Positions 1 to 10,513 are shown, counted from the first letter of the stretch. The stretch: 40,408 nucleotides of DNA from Bradyrhizobium macuxiense (GCF_001542415.1 NZ_LNCU01000080.1:74857-115264), one strand, 5' to 3'. The notes: generated by a model not told the origin, from the sequence alone. Numbers and translations are program-made.

Positions 1-2
1 GG

Positions 3-986
3 CAGGTCCTGCCGATCGTGGAAGGGCTGGTGCTGCTGATCGCACTGCTCCTGCCGCTGGTCCTGCAGGATTACCTAACGGTATTCGCCACCCGCGTGAT
101 CATCCTCGCGCTGTTCGCGCTGTCGTTCGATCTGGTGTGGGGCTATGCCGGCATCATGAGCTTCGGCCAGGCGCTGTTCTTCGGCGCGGCCGGCTATGGC
201 GTGGCGCTGATGGCGCGCGACCTCGACATCACCTCGATTTTCCTGATTCTGCCGGCAGGCACGCTGATCGGGCTCATCGCGGCACTGCTGCTCGGCGGCT
301 TCCTGCTGCTCGGGCGCTATCCGTCGAGCGTGATCTTCGTCTCGCTGGGCACGCTGACCGGCTCCTATGCGGCGGACCGGCTGGCGCGGGGCTGGTACTA
401 TCTCGGCGGCCAGAACGGCATCCCGTCGATCCCGTCGCTGTCGCTCGGCTCGACCGACATCTCGGAAGGCCCGGTCTATTACTATCTGGCGCTCGGCATC
501 CTCGCCGTCGTCTATCTGTTGTGCCGCTTCCTGGTGCGTTCGCAATTCGGCCTGGCGCTCGCGGGCCTACGCGAGAACGAGCAACGCATCGCCTTCTTCG
601 GCTACAAGGCGCAGCATCTGAAGGCAATCGTGTTCGCGATCGGCGGCGCCATCGCAGGGCTCGCCGGCAGCCTTTATGCCTTCCACGAAGGGTTCGTCTG
701 GCCCAACATCCTGGGCGTCGTGTTCTCAACTCAGGTCGTGCTCTACGTGCTGTTCGGCGGCTCCGGCACGCTGATCGGCGCCATCATCGGCACCGTGATC
801 ATCGAGGGCGTCAGCTTCTGGCTGTCGGACAATTACCGCGATGTCTGGCCGATCATCCTCGGCGTGCTGCTGCTGCTCGTGATCATGTTCCGCCCGCTCG
901 GGCTGATCTCCTTCGTGCTCGGCGAGCGCGAGCGAGTCGGCCGTTTCGGGAAAGCGCCGAAGGAGACGCGCAATGCCGCTCCTTGA
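3..986 (+). CDS. Branched-chain amino acid/urea-type ABC transporter permease (LivM-like), possibly 5'-partial
   Basis: Inner-membrane permease of the hydrophobic amino acid uptake (HAAT) family, which forms the import channel with a second permease presumably encoded just upstream of the window. The protein is almost entirely hydrophobic helices and carries the LivM-type cytoplasmic loop RENEQRIAFFGY, which contacts the ATPases. The C-terminus is basic and hydrophilic. A GTG at 18 could start it, but the frame is open to the window edge (reading QVLPIV before the GTG), so the true start may lie outside. The stop overlaps the next ATPase gene by 14 bases, which points to one operon with the two following ATPase genes. 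The substrate cannot be told from the permease. Confidence 0.85.
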   Translation, partial: QVLPIVEGLVLLIALLLPLVLQDYLTVFATRVIILALFALSFDLVWGYAGIMSFGQALFFGAAGYGVALMARDLDITSIFLILPAGTLIGLIAALLLGGFLLLGRYPSSVIFVSLGTLTGSYAADRLARGWYYLGGQNGIPSIPSLSLGSTDISEGPVYYYLALGILAVVYLLCRFLVRSQFGLALAGLRENEQRIAFFGYKAQHLKAIVFAIGGAIAGLAGSLYAFHEGFVWPNILGVVFSTQVVLYVLFGGSGTLIGAIIGTVIIEGVSFWLSDNYRDVWPIILGVLLLLVIMFRPLGLISFVLGERERVGRFGKAPKETRNAAP

Positions 987-1699
987 GGCCTCCGGCATCA
1001 GCAAGGTGTTCGGCAAGCTCACCGCGCTCGACGGCGCCGCCCTCACCGTCGGCGAGAACGAGTTTCACGGCCTGATCGGCCCGAACGGCTCGGGCAAGAG
1101 CACGCTGATGAAATGCGTCGCCGGCGCCGAGGTGCCGACGTCAGGCAAGGTCAGCTTCATCAATGCCGACATCACGGCGTTCACGCCGACCGAGCGTGCC
1201 CGTGCCGGCATGAGCCTGAAGTTCCAGATCACATCGGTGCTGCCGACGCTGACACTGTACGACAACATCCTGCTGGCGCTGCAGGCGCACTCGTCACTGG
1301 TCGAGCTGGTGTTCTCGCGGACTCGCCGCAGGCTGCACGACCAGGTGATGTCGATGCTGCAGCAGTTCCGGCTCGCCGGGCGCGCCTTTGATGCCGCCGC
1401 GACCCTGTCGCACGGCCAGCAGCAATGGCTCGAGATCGCGATGGCGCTTGCTGGCAAGCCGCGGCTGCTGCTGTTGGACGAGCCGACCGGCGGCATGAGC
1501 CTCGAGGAGCGCCGCGTCACCGGCGAACTGTTGCAGCCGATCAAGCAGCATTGCTCGCTCGTCATCGTCGAACACGATCTGGATTTCATCCGCGACATCT
1601 GCGACCGTCTCACCGTGCTGGACCAGGGCAAGGTGCTGGCATCGGGGACGGTTGCGGAGATCCAGAGCAACAAAAGCGTCCAGGAGATCTATCTGCGCC

Positions 1700-1707
<8 letters not shown>
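973..1707 (+). CDS. HAAT-family ABC transporter ATP-binding protein (LivG/UrtD-like)
   Basis: Cytoplasmic ATPase that powers the importer encoded by its neighbours. Visible motifs are Walker A GPNGSGKST (about residues 36-44), Walker B LLLLDEPTGG, and the switch histidine in VIVEHDLDF. The ABC signature reads LSHGQQQWLEIAMAL rather than LSGGQ; as I recall, LSHGQ is usual in the UrtD-like branch of the family, so the substrate may be urea or an amide rather than a branched-chain amino acid. At 244 residues it has normal family length. The ATG at 973 lies inside the end of the permease gene, and the 3' end overlaps the next gene by 8 bases, so the three genes are very likely co-translated. Confidence 0.9.
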
Positions 1708-2397
<690 letters not shown>

Positions 2398-2401
<4 letters not shown>

Positions 2402-2793
2402 GGCGCCGAGGCGTCACCCATGCGCTCGACAAGATGGGCACGCGAGGGGCCGGGGGCAAACCTTTCGGCGAAATACTGCGTTTCGTGCGAGACCCGTCCG
2501 TCACGGAATTCCATGATGCTCACCGTGTAGGACGGCACGCCGTCATAGGTCAGCACGAACTCGGTGACCCAGAGACCGCCGCTGCCGATCATCCGCCGGA
2601 CCGCAAAGCGCTTCGTGTTCGGCTGCACGGTTCGGCTCTCCTGAATGTTGCGCCGGCCGCGGATCCGCTCGCCGGATTGCGGATAATCGAGCACCGCATC
2701 GTCGTGATAGATCTCATGCTCGGCCTCGAAATCGCTGGCATCAGAAGCGTCCCAGTGGCGCTGCAACGCCGCCCGCACGGCTTGATCGTCCAT
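2398..2793 (-). CDS. NTF2-like / SnoaL-family protein of unknown role
   Basis: A 131-residue cytoplasmic protein of the NTF2-like cone fold, judged from the helix-rich start followed by HDDAVLDYPQSGERIRGR and the strands VTEFVLTYDG, SYTVSIMEFRDG and VSHETQYFAE. That order matches SnoaL-type polyketide cyclase/isomerase relatives. The open frame extends to 2901, but the ATG at 2793 is preceded at good spacing by GGGAG, and translation before it looks non-coding. Such proteins bind small hydrophobic ligands; no catalytic assignment is justified. It is convergent with the ABC transporter operon and has no obvious functional partner here. Confidence 0.8.
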
Positions 2794-2977
2794 TGCAATC
2801 TCCCGGCTGTGCCCCCCGGGCAGTGTAGCACGATCGCCTGCGCGGGATGGATCATTACGGTCGGAACGTGAGAGGTGTCCTGATCTGTCCGGACTAAACA
2901 CTCGACAGGGCGATCCAGTACGCCGCGGCCTCTCGATTCAGCCGCTGCCGTTTCTGGAATACTGGGTCACCCCGCCG

Positions 2978-3015
2978 GAGCCTGTCATCGGGCGCGCATG
3001 CGCGCGACCCGGTGG
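2978..3015 (+). repeat. 38-bp hairpin mini-repeat, copy 1
   Basis: Begins GAGCCTGTCATCGGGC and ends ACCCGGTGG, with a perfect GCGCGCATGCGCGC palindrome in the centre. Near-identical copies lie at 10457-10495 (same strand) and 33197-33234 (opposite strand). This copy sits in the 265-base gap between the NTF2-like gene and the L,D-transpeptidase gene, where no gene is evident. Confidence 0.75.
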
Positions 3016-3058
3016 TTCGCAATACGGTGGAGGGAATTGAGGAGCGTACGCCCCGCGC

Positions 3059-4528
3059 TTACTTCATCGCCGAGAAGCGGTTGTCGAACGAGTTCGACTG
3101 CATCACGGGCGCGGAGCCGGCGAGCTGGGTGCCGGCTGATACCGGCGCCGGGGCGGGCGCGGCGGCGGTATCGGTGACCGAGGGCTTCAGCGCCGGCCTG
3201 GCGGCCTGCCTGGTCTCGCGCTTCACCTCATGCTTGGGCGCCACGCGAACCACGGATTGCGGCTTCGTCTCGGCGACCTTCGGCTTCGCGGGGACGGGCG
3301 TCGGCGCGGGCGGCCGCGCTGCGGTCGCTTGCGATGCGTCGGCTGTGCCGCCGACGCCGACCTTGCGGGCGAAGCTCGCGAAGACACCTTCGGATTCGCC
3401 GGCCGTCGCGACGCGGGTCGATGCGGTGGCCGATGTCGTGGCGACCACGGGCTCGTCCTGCTGAGGCGCGAGATTGGGCTTCGGCGGGTTGACCGTTCCG
3501 GGGATCGTGCCCGGCGCACGCGACAGCACCAGCGATTGCAGGCTCTGGCTGTCGCCGCCGTCGGAGAGGCCGGTGCTGCCTTCCGGAATCTTCGAGGCGA
3601 AGATCTTGTTCATGCCGCCGTCGATGCCGGTGTTGAGCCGCGCCACCGGCGTGCCCTTGGAGGCCAGCTTGGCCATCTCGGCGTCGTCGCGCTGCTCCTT
3701 CTCGCGCACGGCGCTCGCGATCTCGTCGGGGATCACATAGGCCGGGCACTTGGCGGAGGCATCGAACACCGGATCGCGCGTCGCGTTCGGCGGCCGTGTC
3801 GCGTCGAAGACGTATTTCTTCTCGCAGAAGTCGACCTTCGGCTCGCGCTTCGTCACCTCGAAATGATCATTGCCGACCTTGATCATCTTCCAGAACGGCA
3901 TGTTCGGGTTGTTGCGGTGCTTGGCCATGTTGGCCGCCGTCATGCGGAACGGATAGGCTTGGAACTGGAAAGCCTTCTGGCCGCCGAAGAAGGACTCGCG
4001 GCCGAGCGCATAGATCTCGGCGATCTGTTCGTCCGTCATCGCGTAGCAGCCGCGCGACGAGCAGTCGCCATGCACCATTAGCTCGGAGCCGGTGCGGCCA
4101 AGCGAGCGGTCGAACGCGTTGGGATAGCCGGTGTTGAACGAGAGGTAATAGGCCGACTGCGGATTCATCTGGCTCGGGTTGATCGAATAGAATCCTTCCG
4201 GCGCCTGGCGGTCGCCTTCGCGGATCTTCGGGCCGAGGTCGCCCGACCAGCGGCAGATCGGATAGGTCTTGAGCAGCGCGAAGTCGCCCGAGCGCGTCTG
4301 CTTCCAGACCTCGAGCTCGGCTTCCTCCTTGAACAGGCGGATCAGGATCGGCGACTGCAGGTCCATGTCCTTCTCGGACATGGCGGCGACGAGCTTCGGC
4401 GGGACCGGCTGGTTGGCCTTGGCGTTGTTGGCGAGCGAGATCTGGTCGCTGTTGCAGCCGGCAAGCAACACGCTTATCGCGAGGGCTGCGGGTGCCAGAA
4501 GCGCGCGAACGAGCGTGCGATGAATCAA
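3059..4528 (-). CDS. Murein L,D-transpeptidase (YafK-like) lipoprotein
   Basis: Predicted envelope enzyme of the YkuD/L,D-transpeptidase fold, which forms 3-3 cross-links or attaches proteins to peptidoglycan through a cysteine. The catalytic-site motif is visible as MVHGDCSSRGCYAMTD, with the usual H, S, G and C. The N-terminus is a lipoprotein signal: a short basic start, a hydrophobic run ALAISVLLAGC, then the acceptor Cys. The C-terminal third is rich in Pro, Ala and Lys and looks disordered, perhaps a wall-spanning tail. I prefer a TTG start at 4528, which has GGAG seven bases upstream and gives a compact signal peptide. An ATG at 4594 is open but lacks a ribosome site and would add 22 residues. 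It is downstream of accA on the same strand but separated by about 230 bases, so probably has its own promoter. Confidence 0.85.
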   Translation of the reverse strand: MIHRTLVRALLAPAALAISVLLAGCNSDQISLANNAKANQPVPPKLVAAMSEKDMDLQSPILIRLFKEEAELEVWKQTRSGDFALLKTYPICRWSGDLGPKIREGDRQAPEGFYSINPSQMNPQSAYYLSFNTGYPNAFDRSLGRTGSELMVHGDCSSRGCYAMTDEQIAEIYALGRESFFGGQKAFQFQAYPFRMTAANMAKHRNNPNMPFWKMIKVGNDHFEVTKREPKVDFCEKKYVFDATRPPNATRDPVFDASAKCPAYVIPDEIASAVREKEQRDDAEMAKLASKGTPVARLNTGIDGGMNKIFASKIPEGSTGLSDGGDSQSLQSLVLSRAPGTIPGTVNPPKPNLAPQQDEPVVATTSATASTRVATAGESEGVFASFARKVGVGGTADASQATAARPPAPTPVPAKPKVAETKPQSVVRVAPKHEVKRETRQAARPALKPSVTDTAAAPAPAPVSAGTQLAGSAPVMQSNSFDNRFSAMK

Positions 4529-4756
4529 GTCGAAGCTCCACACCCACCGGGCGATTTTCGCGACCCCAACACGGCGAATATGCCCTGAAGCCATTGTGTA
4601 AAATATTAGCCTTCGGTCCCTCTGCTCGCAACATGAACGGGGACCACCAAGCCTAACGGTAACAGGCATGGTTCAAGGAATGTTAAACACCCCGGTCCGG
4701 GCTCAATTGCGGCCAAAATGGGCGATTCGGGGAAAAATCCGCGGGTTTGGGGCGGG

Positions 4757-5719
4757 CTAGCCGAGCCTGCGACCGATATCGAGGAATTTCTGCCGGCGCT
4801 GCTTGCGCACGGCGTCCGGATCAAGATTTCGTAGGTCGTTGAAGGCCTGGGCGATCGCATCGCCCGTGGTCGCGATCATCGCCGCCGGATCGCGGTGCGC
4901 GCCGCCGGCGGGCTCCTTGAGGATCTGGTCGATCACGCCGAAGCGCAGCATGTCCTGCGCGGTGATCTTCATGCTGTTGGCGGCTTCCTGCGCCTTGGTG
5001 CCGTCGCGCCACAGGATCGACGATGCGGCCTCGGGCGAGATCACGCTGTAGATCGCGTGCTCCATCATCAGCACGCGGTTCGCGGTGGTGATCGCAATCG
5101 CGCCGCCCGACATGCCTTCGCCGGTGACGATCGCGACATTGGGCACGCCGAGCGCGAGGCACGCATCGGTCGAGCGCGCGATCGCCTCGGCCTGTCCGCG
5201 CTCCTCGGCGCCGATGCCGGGATAGGCGCCGGCGGAATCGACGATCGAGAGCACGGGGATACCGAAGCGGTCGGCCATCTCCATCAGCCGCGTCGCCTTG
5301 CGATAGCCTTCGGGGCGCGCCATGCCGAAATTGTGCTTGATGCGGCTCTCGGTGGTGGCGCCCTTCTCCTGGCCGACCACGCAGATGCTTTCGCCGCGGA
5401 AGCGGCCGAAGCCGCCGATCAGGGCCTCGTCGTCGGCGAACTTGCGGTCGCCGGCCAGCGGCGTGAATTCGGTGATCAGCGCGCCGACGAAATCGGTGAA
5501 ATGCGGGCGCTGCGGATGCCGCGCCACCAGCGTCTTCTGCCATGGCGTCAAATTGGCATAGAGGTCGGTCAGCGCCTGCGCCGCCTTGTCCTCGATGCGC
5601 GCGACCTCGTCGCCGATGTCGCTGCCGCTCGCGGCAAGCGCGCGCAACTCGTCGATCTTGGATTCAAGCTCGGCGACGGGTTTTTCGAAGTCGAGGTAGC
5701 TGCGCATCGGGTCGGGCAT
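4757..5719 (-). CDS. accA: Acetyl-CoA carboxylase carboxyltransferase subunit alpha
   Basis: Cytoplasmic enzyme that, with AccD, transfers the carboxyl group from biotin on AccB to acetyl-CoA, giving malonyl-CoA for fatty acid synthesis. The 320-residue length is normal. It shows the family N-terminus (YLDFEKPVAELESKI), the HPQRPHFTDFV region, LAGDRKFADDEALIGG, the acyl-CoA site AGAYPGIGAEERGQAEAIA and SVISPEAASSILWRD. The usual glycine-rich loop GEGGSGGA reads GEGMSGGA here, a single-residue change beside the oxyanion region. The ATG at 5719 is chosen; the TTG just before it (5722) is also open. The 166-base gap upstream separates it from xerD and should hold its promoter. Confidence 0.95.
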   Translation of the reverse strand: MPDPMRSYLDFEKPVAELESKIDELRALAASGSDIGDEVARIEDKAAQALTDLYANLTPWQKTLVARHPQRPHFTDFVGALITEFTPLAGDRKFADDEALIGGFGRFRGESICVVGQEKGATTESRIKHNFGMARPEGYRKATRLMEMADRFGIPVLSIVDSAGAYPGIGAEERGQAEAIARSTDACLALGVPNVAIVTGEGMSGGAIAITTANRVLMMEHAIYSVISPEAASSILWRDGTKAQEAANSMKITAQDMLRFGVIDQILKEPAGGAHRDPAAMIATTGDAIAQAFNDLRNLDPDAVRKQRRQKFLDIGRRLG

Positions 5720-5885
5720 CAACTCAATATAAGGAGGAACTGTGCGAGGGGCGAAGCGTTTCGGCGCGGGATAGAGAAGTTTTGTAACTTCAAATGGTTA
5801 ACGTGCATTCCGGTTGAGCGGACACCCAGGTCGCGGGCAGGTGACGCTCTTTCCCCGCAGATGCCGCCGAAGTCAAGGCGGATGA

Positions 5886-6863
<978 letters not shown>

Positions 6864-6880
6864 GCCAGGAATCGTAGCGC

Positions 6881-7027
6881 CTATTTCTTGAGGAACTTAT
6901 CCGGCGGGATGGTCACCGTCATTTCTCTCGGCTTCGGATGCACGAAATTCGCCAGCGCGAAGATGATGCCGTAGCCGATCCCGAAAATCACGGCGACGAC
7001 CGTCAGGAAGCGGAACAGGCTGGGCAT
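6881..7027 (-). CDS. 48-residue single-pass membrane protein upstream of xerD
   Basis: Short gene starting at an ATG at 7027 and ending in TAG, only 17 bases before the xerD start. The translation begins MPSLFRFLTVVAVIFGIGYG, one hydrophobic helix (about residues 5-28), followed by a basic, proline-containing tail HPKPREMTVTIPPDKFLKK. The composition and the tail are clearly protein-like, unlike the arginine-rich shadow frames nearby. I recall a similar small protein next to xerD in related rhizobia, but its function is unknown. It is probably co-transcribed with xerD and divergent from aroK. Confidence 0.75.
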   Translation of the reverse strand: MPSLFRFLTVVAVIFGIGYGIIFALANFVHPKPREMTVTIPPDKFLKK

Positions 7028-7171
7028 GGAGGCGACTCGGAGGGCGAATTAACCAATGAAATCATCCAACATGTTCCCCGCGCGGTTGCAAGAGTCGCTG
7101 GTAACCGTAACGCCGGGGGTAGTATAGGTGGCTCGAATTCCGGGAAATCCACAGATCAACCGAGCTTTTTG

Positions 7172-7804
7172 ATGTCCGAAACCGCCGCACCGGCACAAGC
7201 CCACCCGACCCTGGAGGCCGATATCGTGGCCGCCCTGGGCTCACGGTCGGTCGTGCTGGTCGGGATGATGGGGGCGGGCAAATCGACCATCGGCCGGAGG
7301 GTGGCGGCACGGCTGAGGCTGCCGTTCACCGATGCCGACACCGAGATCGAGGCCGCGGCCGTCATGTCGATCCCGGAAATTTTCGAGACCCACGGGGAAC
7401 CCTATTTCCGCGACGGCGAAGCGCGGGTGATTGCCCGTATCCTCGACAGCGGCCCGGTCGTGCTGGCGACCGGCGGCGGCGCCTTCATGCGCGAAGAGAC
7501 CCGCAACCGGATCCGCGAGCGAGCGATCTCGATCTGGCTCAAGGCCGAACCCGATGTCATCATGCGCCGGGTTCGCCGCCGAGCCGACCGTCCGCTGCTG
7601 CAGACCGTCGACCCCGAGGCGACCGTTGCGCGCCTGCTCAGCGAGCGCGAACCGGTCTACCGCAATGCCGACCTGACGATCGCCTCGCGCGACGTGCCGC
7701 ATGACCGCATCGTCGAGGAATGCCTGGAGGCCCTGCATGCGCATCTGTGCGGCAGCGGTCCGGCCCCAGACCCAACGCAGGATGGATTGAACACCGACTC
7801 ATGA
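7172..7804 (+). CDS. aroK: Shikimate kinase
   Basis: Phosphorylates shikimate at the 3-hydroxyl with ATP, the fifth step of the shikimate pathway, in the cytoplasm. Visible motifs are Walker A GMMGAGKST, the shikimate-binding DADTEIE and FRDGEA, the ATGGGAFM loop and RRRADRPLL in the lid. The frame is open far upstream, but the ATG at 7172 gives a 210-residue protein with an N-terminal extension of about 30 residues before the P-loop, as is common in Rhizobiales. The sequence upstream of it translates to non-protein-like text. Its stop overlaps the aroB start as ATGA, implying translational coupling. Confidence 0.93.
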   Translation: MSETAAPAQAHPTLEADIVAALGSRSVVLVGMMGAGKSTIGRRVAARLRLPFTDADTEIEAAAVMSIPEIFETHGEPYFRDGEARVIARILDSGPVVLATGGGAFMREETRNRIRERAISIWLKAEPDVIMRRVRRRADRPLLQTVDPEATVARLLSEREPVYRNADLTIASRDVPHDRIVEECLEALHAHLCGSGPAPDPTQDGLNTDS

Positions 7805-8946
7805 CCGCGCCCCTGAAACATTTCGCTTCCGTTACCGTCGATGTCGCGCTCGGCGACCGCGCCTATGACATCGTGATCGGCCGCGACGAGCTGGCCTCGC
7901 TCGGCACCCGGGTCGCGGCGCTGCGGCCCGGCGTGCGCACCGCCATCGTCACTGATCGCACCGTCGCCAAGCATTGGCTGGAGCCGACCGAAGCCTCGCT
8001 CGCCGCGGCAGGCGTTCCGACCGCGCGCATCATCGTCGAGGAAGGCGAGGGCTCGAAGAGCTATGCCACCCTGTCGCAAGTCAGCGAGGCGCTGATCGCG
8101 GCGAAGATCGAGCGCAACGATCTCGTCATCGCGCTCGGCGGCGGCGTGGTCGGCGATCTCGCCGGCTTCGCGGCAGCGATCCTGCGCCGTGGCGTCGATT
8201 TCGTGCAGGTGCCGACCTCGCTGCTGGCGCAGGTCGATTCCTCCGTCGGCGGCAAGACTGGCATCAATTCGCCGCAGGGCAAGAACCTGATCGGCGCCTT
8301 CCACCAGCCGGTGCTGGTGATCGCCGACACCTCGGTGCTGGACACGCTGTCGCCGCGACAATTTCGCGCTGGTTACGCCGAGGTCGCGAAATACGGCATC
8401 CTCGGCGACGAGGCCTTCTTCGCCTGGTTGGAAAAGAATCACGCCGACGTCTTCTCAGGCAGTGCGGCGCGCGAGCATGCGATCGCGACCTCCTGCCGCG
8501 CCAAGGCGGGCGTCGTCTCCCGCGACGAGCGCGAGACCGGCGAGCGCGCGCTGCTCAATCTCGGGCACACCTTCGGCCACGCGCTGGAGGCCGCGACCGG
8601 CTTCTCCGATCGCCTGTTCCACGGCGAGGGCGTCTCGGTCGGCATGGTGCTCGCCGCGCAATTTTCCGCGCAGCTAGGCATGATCTCGCCTGACGACGCG
8701 ACGCGGATCGAGCGTCATCTTTCCGCGGTAGGATTGCCGACGCGCCTGCAGGATATCGCAGGCTTCGCGCAGGAAGGTCTTGCCGATGCCGACGCGTTGC
8801 TGGCGCTGATGGCGCAGGACAAGAAGGTCAAGCGCGGCAAGCTGACCTTTATCCTGCTCGAGGCCGTCGGCCGCGCGGTGATCGCCAACAATGTCGAGCC
8901 GGCGCCGGTGCGGGATTTCCTGCAGGGAAAGCTGGCCAAGCACTAG
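7801..8946 (+). CDS. aroB: 3-dehydroquinate synthase
   Basis: Converts DAHP to 3-dehydroquinate using NAD+ and a divalent metal, the second step of the shikimate pathway. The 381-residue protein has the NAD-binding GGGVVGDLAGFAA loop and the active-site stretch PTSLLAQVDSSVGGKTGIN followed by KNLIGAFHQP. The metal-binding Glu (AGYAEVAKYG) and histidines (NLGHTFGHALE and FHGEGVSVG) are all intact. It begins at the ATG that overlaps the aroK stop, so the two kinase/synthase genes form one translation unit. The CNNM/CBS gene follows 92 bases downstream and may be in the same transcript. Confidence 0.96.
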   Translation: MTAPLKHFASVTVDVALGDRAYDIVIGRDELASLGTRVAALRPGVRTAIVTDRTVAKHWLEPTEASLAAAGVPTARIIVEEGEGSKSYATLSQVSEALIAAKIERNDLVIALGGGVVGDLAGFAAAILRRGVDFVQVPTSLLAQVDSSVGGKTGINSPQGKNLIGAFHQPVLVIADTSVLDTLSPRQFRAGYAEVAKYGILGDEAFFAWLEKNHADVFSGSAAREHAIATSCRAKAGVVSRDERETGERALLNLGHTFGHALEAATGFSDRLFHGEGVSVGMVLAAQFSAQLGMISPDDATRIERHLSAVGLPTRLQDIAGFAQEGLADADALLALMAQDKKVKRGKLTFILLEAVGRAVIANNVEPAPVRDFLQGKLAKH

Positions 8947-9037
8947 AGCATGATGTGAACCGGAGGGCCGCGTCGGCAACGAGCGGATGCGGGTCTTCCG
9001 GGGAGCTTGGCTCAAACCACTGTTCGGGTGACGCAAG

Positions 9038-10348
9038 TTGGACTGGATAGCCTTCTCAATCGTGATTGGCTGCCTGCTGGTGTCGGCCTTCTTCTCGGCG
9101 AGCGAGACCGCGCTGACGGGCGCCTCACGCGCCAGCATGTTGCGGCTCTCGAAACAGGGCAACGGCGAGGCCACCGTCGTCTCCAGCCTGATGGCGATGC
9201 GCGAGCGGATGATCGGCGCGCTGCTGCTCGGCAACAACATCGCCAATATCGGCGCCTCGGCGCTCGCAACCGGCATCTTCACCGCGTGGTTCGGCGATGT
9301 CGGCGTGCTCTATGCCACCGGCGTGATGACGGTGCTGGTGGTGATCTTCGCCGAGGTACTGCCCAAGACCGTCGCCATCAACGCGCCGGACCGGGTCTCG
9401 CTCCTGGTGGCACGGCCGATGCGGCTCACGGTGCTCGTGCTCGGCCCGCTCCTGACCGTGATCGAGGCCATCGTCCGCGCCCTGATGAGGCTGCTCGGCA
9501 TCAGGATCGGTGCCTACCAGGCTATTCTGTCGCCGACCGAGCGTCTGCGCGGCGCGGTCGACCTGCTGCATCACGAGGGCAAGGTCGAGAAGCAGGATCG
9601 CGACATGTTCGGGGGGCTGCTGGACCTGCGCGAGCTGCAGGTCTCCGACGTGATGGTTCACCGCACCGAGATGACCACCATCAATGCCGATCTGCCGGCC
9701 GAGGAATTGGTGCGCGAAGTGCTGGCGACCGAGTACACCCGCATCCCGCTCTGGCGGGAGAAGCCGGAGAACATCGTCGGCGTGCTGCACGCCAAGGATT
9801 TGCTGCGCGCGATCCGCGCCAATGACGGCGACACGTCTGCGATCGATGCGTCGGCGATCGCGCTGCCGCCGTGGTTCGTGCCGGAGATGCGCCCTGTCTC
9901 CGAACAGTTGAAGGCGTTCCGCCGCCGCAAGACCCACTTCGCCCTCGTGGTCGACGAGTATGGCGAGGTCGAAGGCATGGTGACGCTGGAGGACATCCTG
10001 GAGGAGATTGTCGGCGATATCTCCGACGAGCACGACGTCGTCGTGGCGGGCGTGCGCGCACAGCCGGACGGTTCGGTCGTGGTCGACGGCTCGGTGCCGA
10101 TCCGCGATCTCAACCGTGCTATGGACTGGCACCTGCCGGACGAGGAGGCGACCACCGTCGCCGGCCTGGTGATCCACGAGGCGCGGTCGATCCCCGAGCG
10201 CGGGCAGAGCTTCACGTTCTATGGCTTCCGGTTCCGCGTGCTCCGCCGCGAGCGCAACCGCATCGCCGCGCTGCGCATCGTCCCGATTCCGCGCGAGGGC
10301 GCCGAGCTGGACGAGAAGAAGCCTAAGCGGGCGGGGACGTCATTCTAG
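9038..10348 (+). CDS. CNNM/CBS/CorC-domain membrane protein (hemolysin-family, HlyC/CorC type)
   Basis: Predicted inner-membrane protein linked in this family to Mg2+/Co2+ efflux or tolerance; the old 'hemolysin' label is not supported by any toxin motif. Domain order over 436 residues is an N-terminal CNNM transmembrane domain with helices up to about residue 155 (SAFFSASETAL, LLLGNNIANIG, VIFAEVLPKTVAIN), two CBS motifs (VSDVMVHRTEM; FALVVDEYGEVEGMVTLEDI), then a C-terminal CorC/HlyC domain ending near RIAALRIVPIP. The start must be the TTG at 9038, since an in-frame stop lies nine bases before it; MDWIAF is the expected N-terminus. It follows aroB, an arrangement I know from related genomes. 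Confidence 0.88.
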   Translation: MDWIAFSIVIGCLLVSAFFSASETALTGASRASMLRLSKQGNGEATVVSSLMAMRERMIGALLLGNNIANIGASALATGIFTAWFGDVGVLYATGVMTVLVVIFAEVLPKTVAINAPDRVSLLVARPMRLTVLVLGPLLTVIEAIVRALMRLLGIRIGAYQAILSPTERLRGAVDLLHHEGKVEKQDRDMFGGLLDLRELQVSDVMVHRTEMTTINADLPAEELVREVLATEYTRIPLWREKPENIVGVLHAKDLLRAIRANDGDTSAIDASAIALPPWFVPEMRPVSEQLKAFRRRKTHFALVVDEYGEVEGMVTLEDILEEIVGDISDEHDVVVAGVRAQPDGSVVVDGSVPIRDLNRAMDWHLPDEEATTVAGLVIHEARSIPERGQSFTFYGFRFRVLRRERNRIAALRIVPIPREGAELDEKKPKRAGTSF

Positions 10349-10376
10349 GGTTGGTGCGGTAAAGGCAAGTCCGTCA

Positions 10377-10513
10377 CCGTCACCCTGAGGAGCCGCGAAG
10401 CGGCGTCTCGAAGGGCGACGGCCCGGATGGTGGCCGTGCATCCTTCGAGACGCGCGGAGCCTGTCATCGGGCCGCGCTTCGCGCGGACCCGTTGGCGCCC
10501 CTCAGGATGACGG
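10377..10513 (+). repeat. Intergenic palindromic repeat, family R1, copy a
   Basis: The ends are inverted copies, CCGTCACCCTGAGGAG on the left and CCTCAGGATGACGG on the right. The arms contain GTCTCGAAGGGCGACGGCC and CATCCTTCGAGACGCGC, so the whole unit can fold into a long imperfect hairpin. A second copy at 39390-39482 is interrupted by an insertion sequence. In this copy the right arm is itself interrupted by the 38-bp hairpin mini-repeat at 10457-10495. It fills most of the gap between two convergent genes and may act as a transcription stop. Confidence 0.8.
10457..10495 (+). repeat. 38-bp hairpin mini-repeat, copy 2 (nested in R1a)
   Basis: Begins GAGCCTGTCATCGGGC and ends ACCCGTTGG, with central stem CCGCGC-TTC-GCGCGG. 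It lies within the right arm of the larger R1 repeat, whose other copy lacks it at this position, so it looks like an insertion into an existing repeat. Confidence 0.75.

Noticed and set aside
1652..1699. Upstream TTG start for the second ABC ATPase
   Set aside because: Would add a basic, unconserved extension encoded within the preceding gene; the GTG at 1700 gives the family N-terminus.
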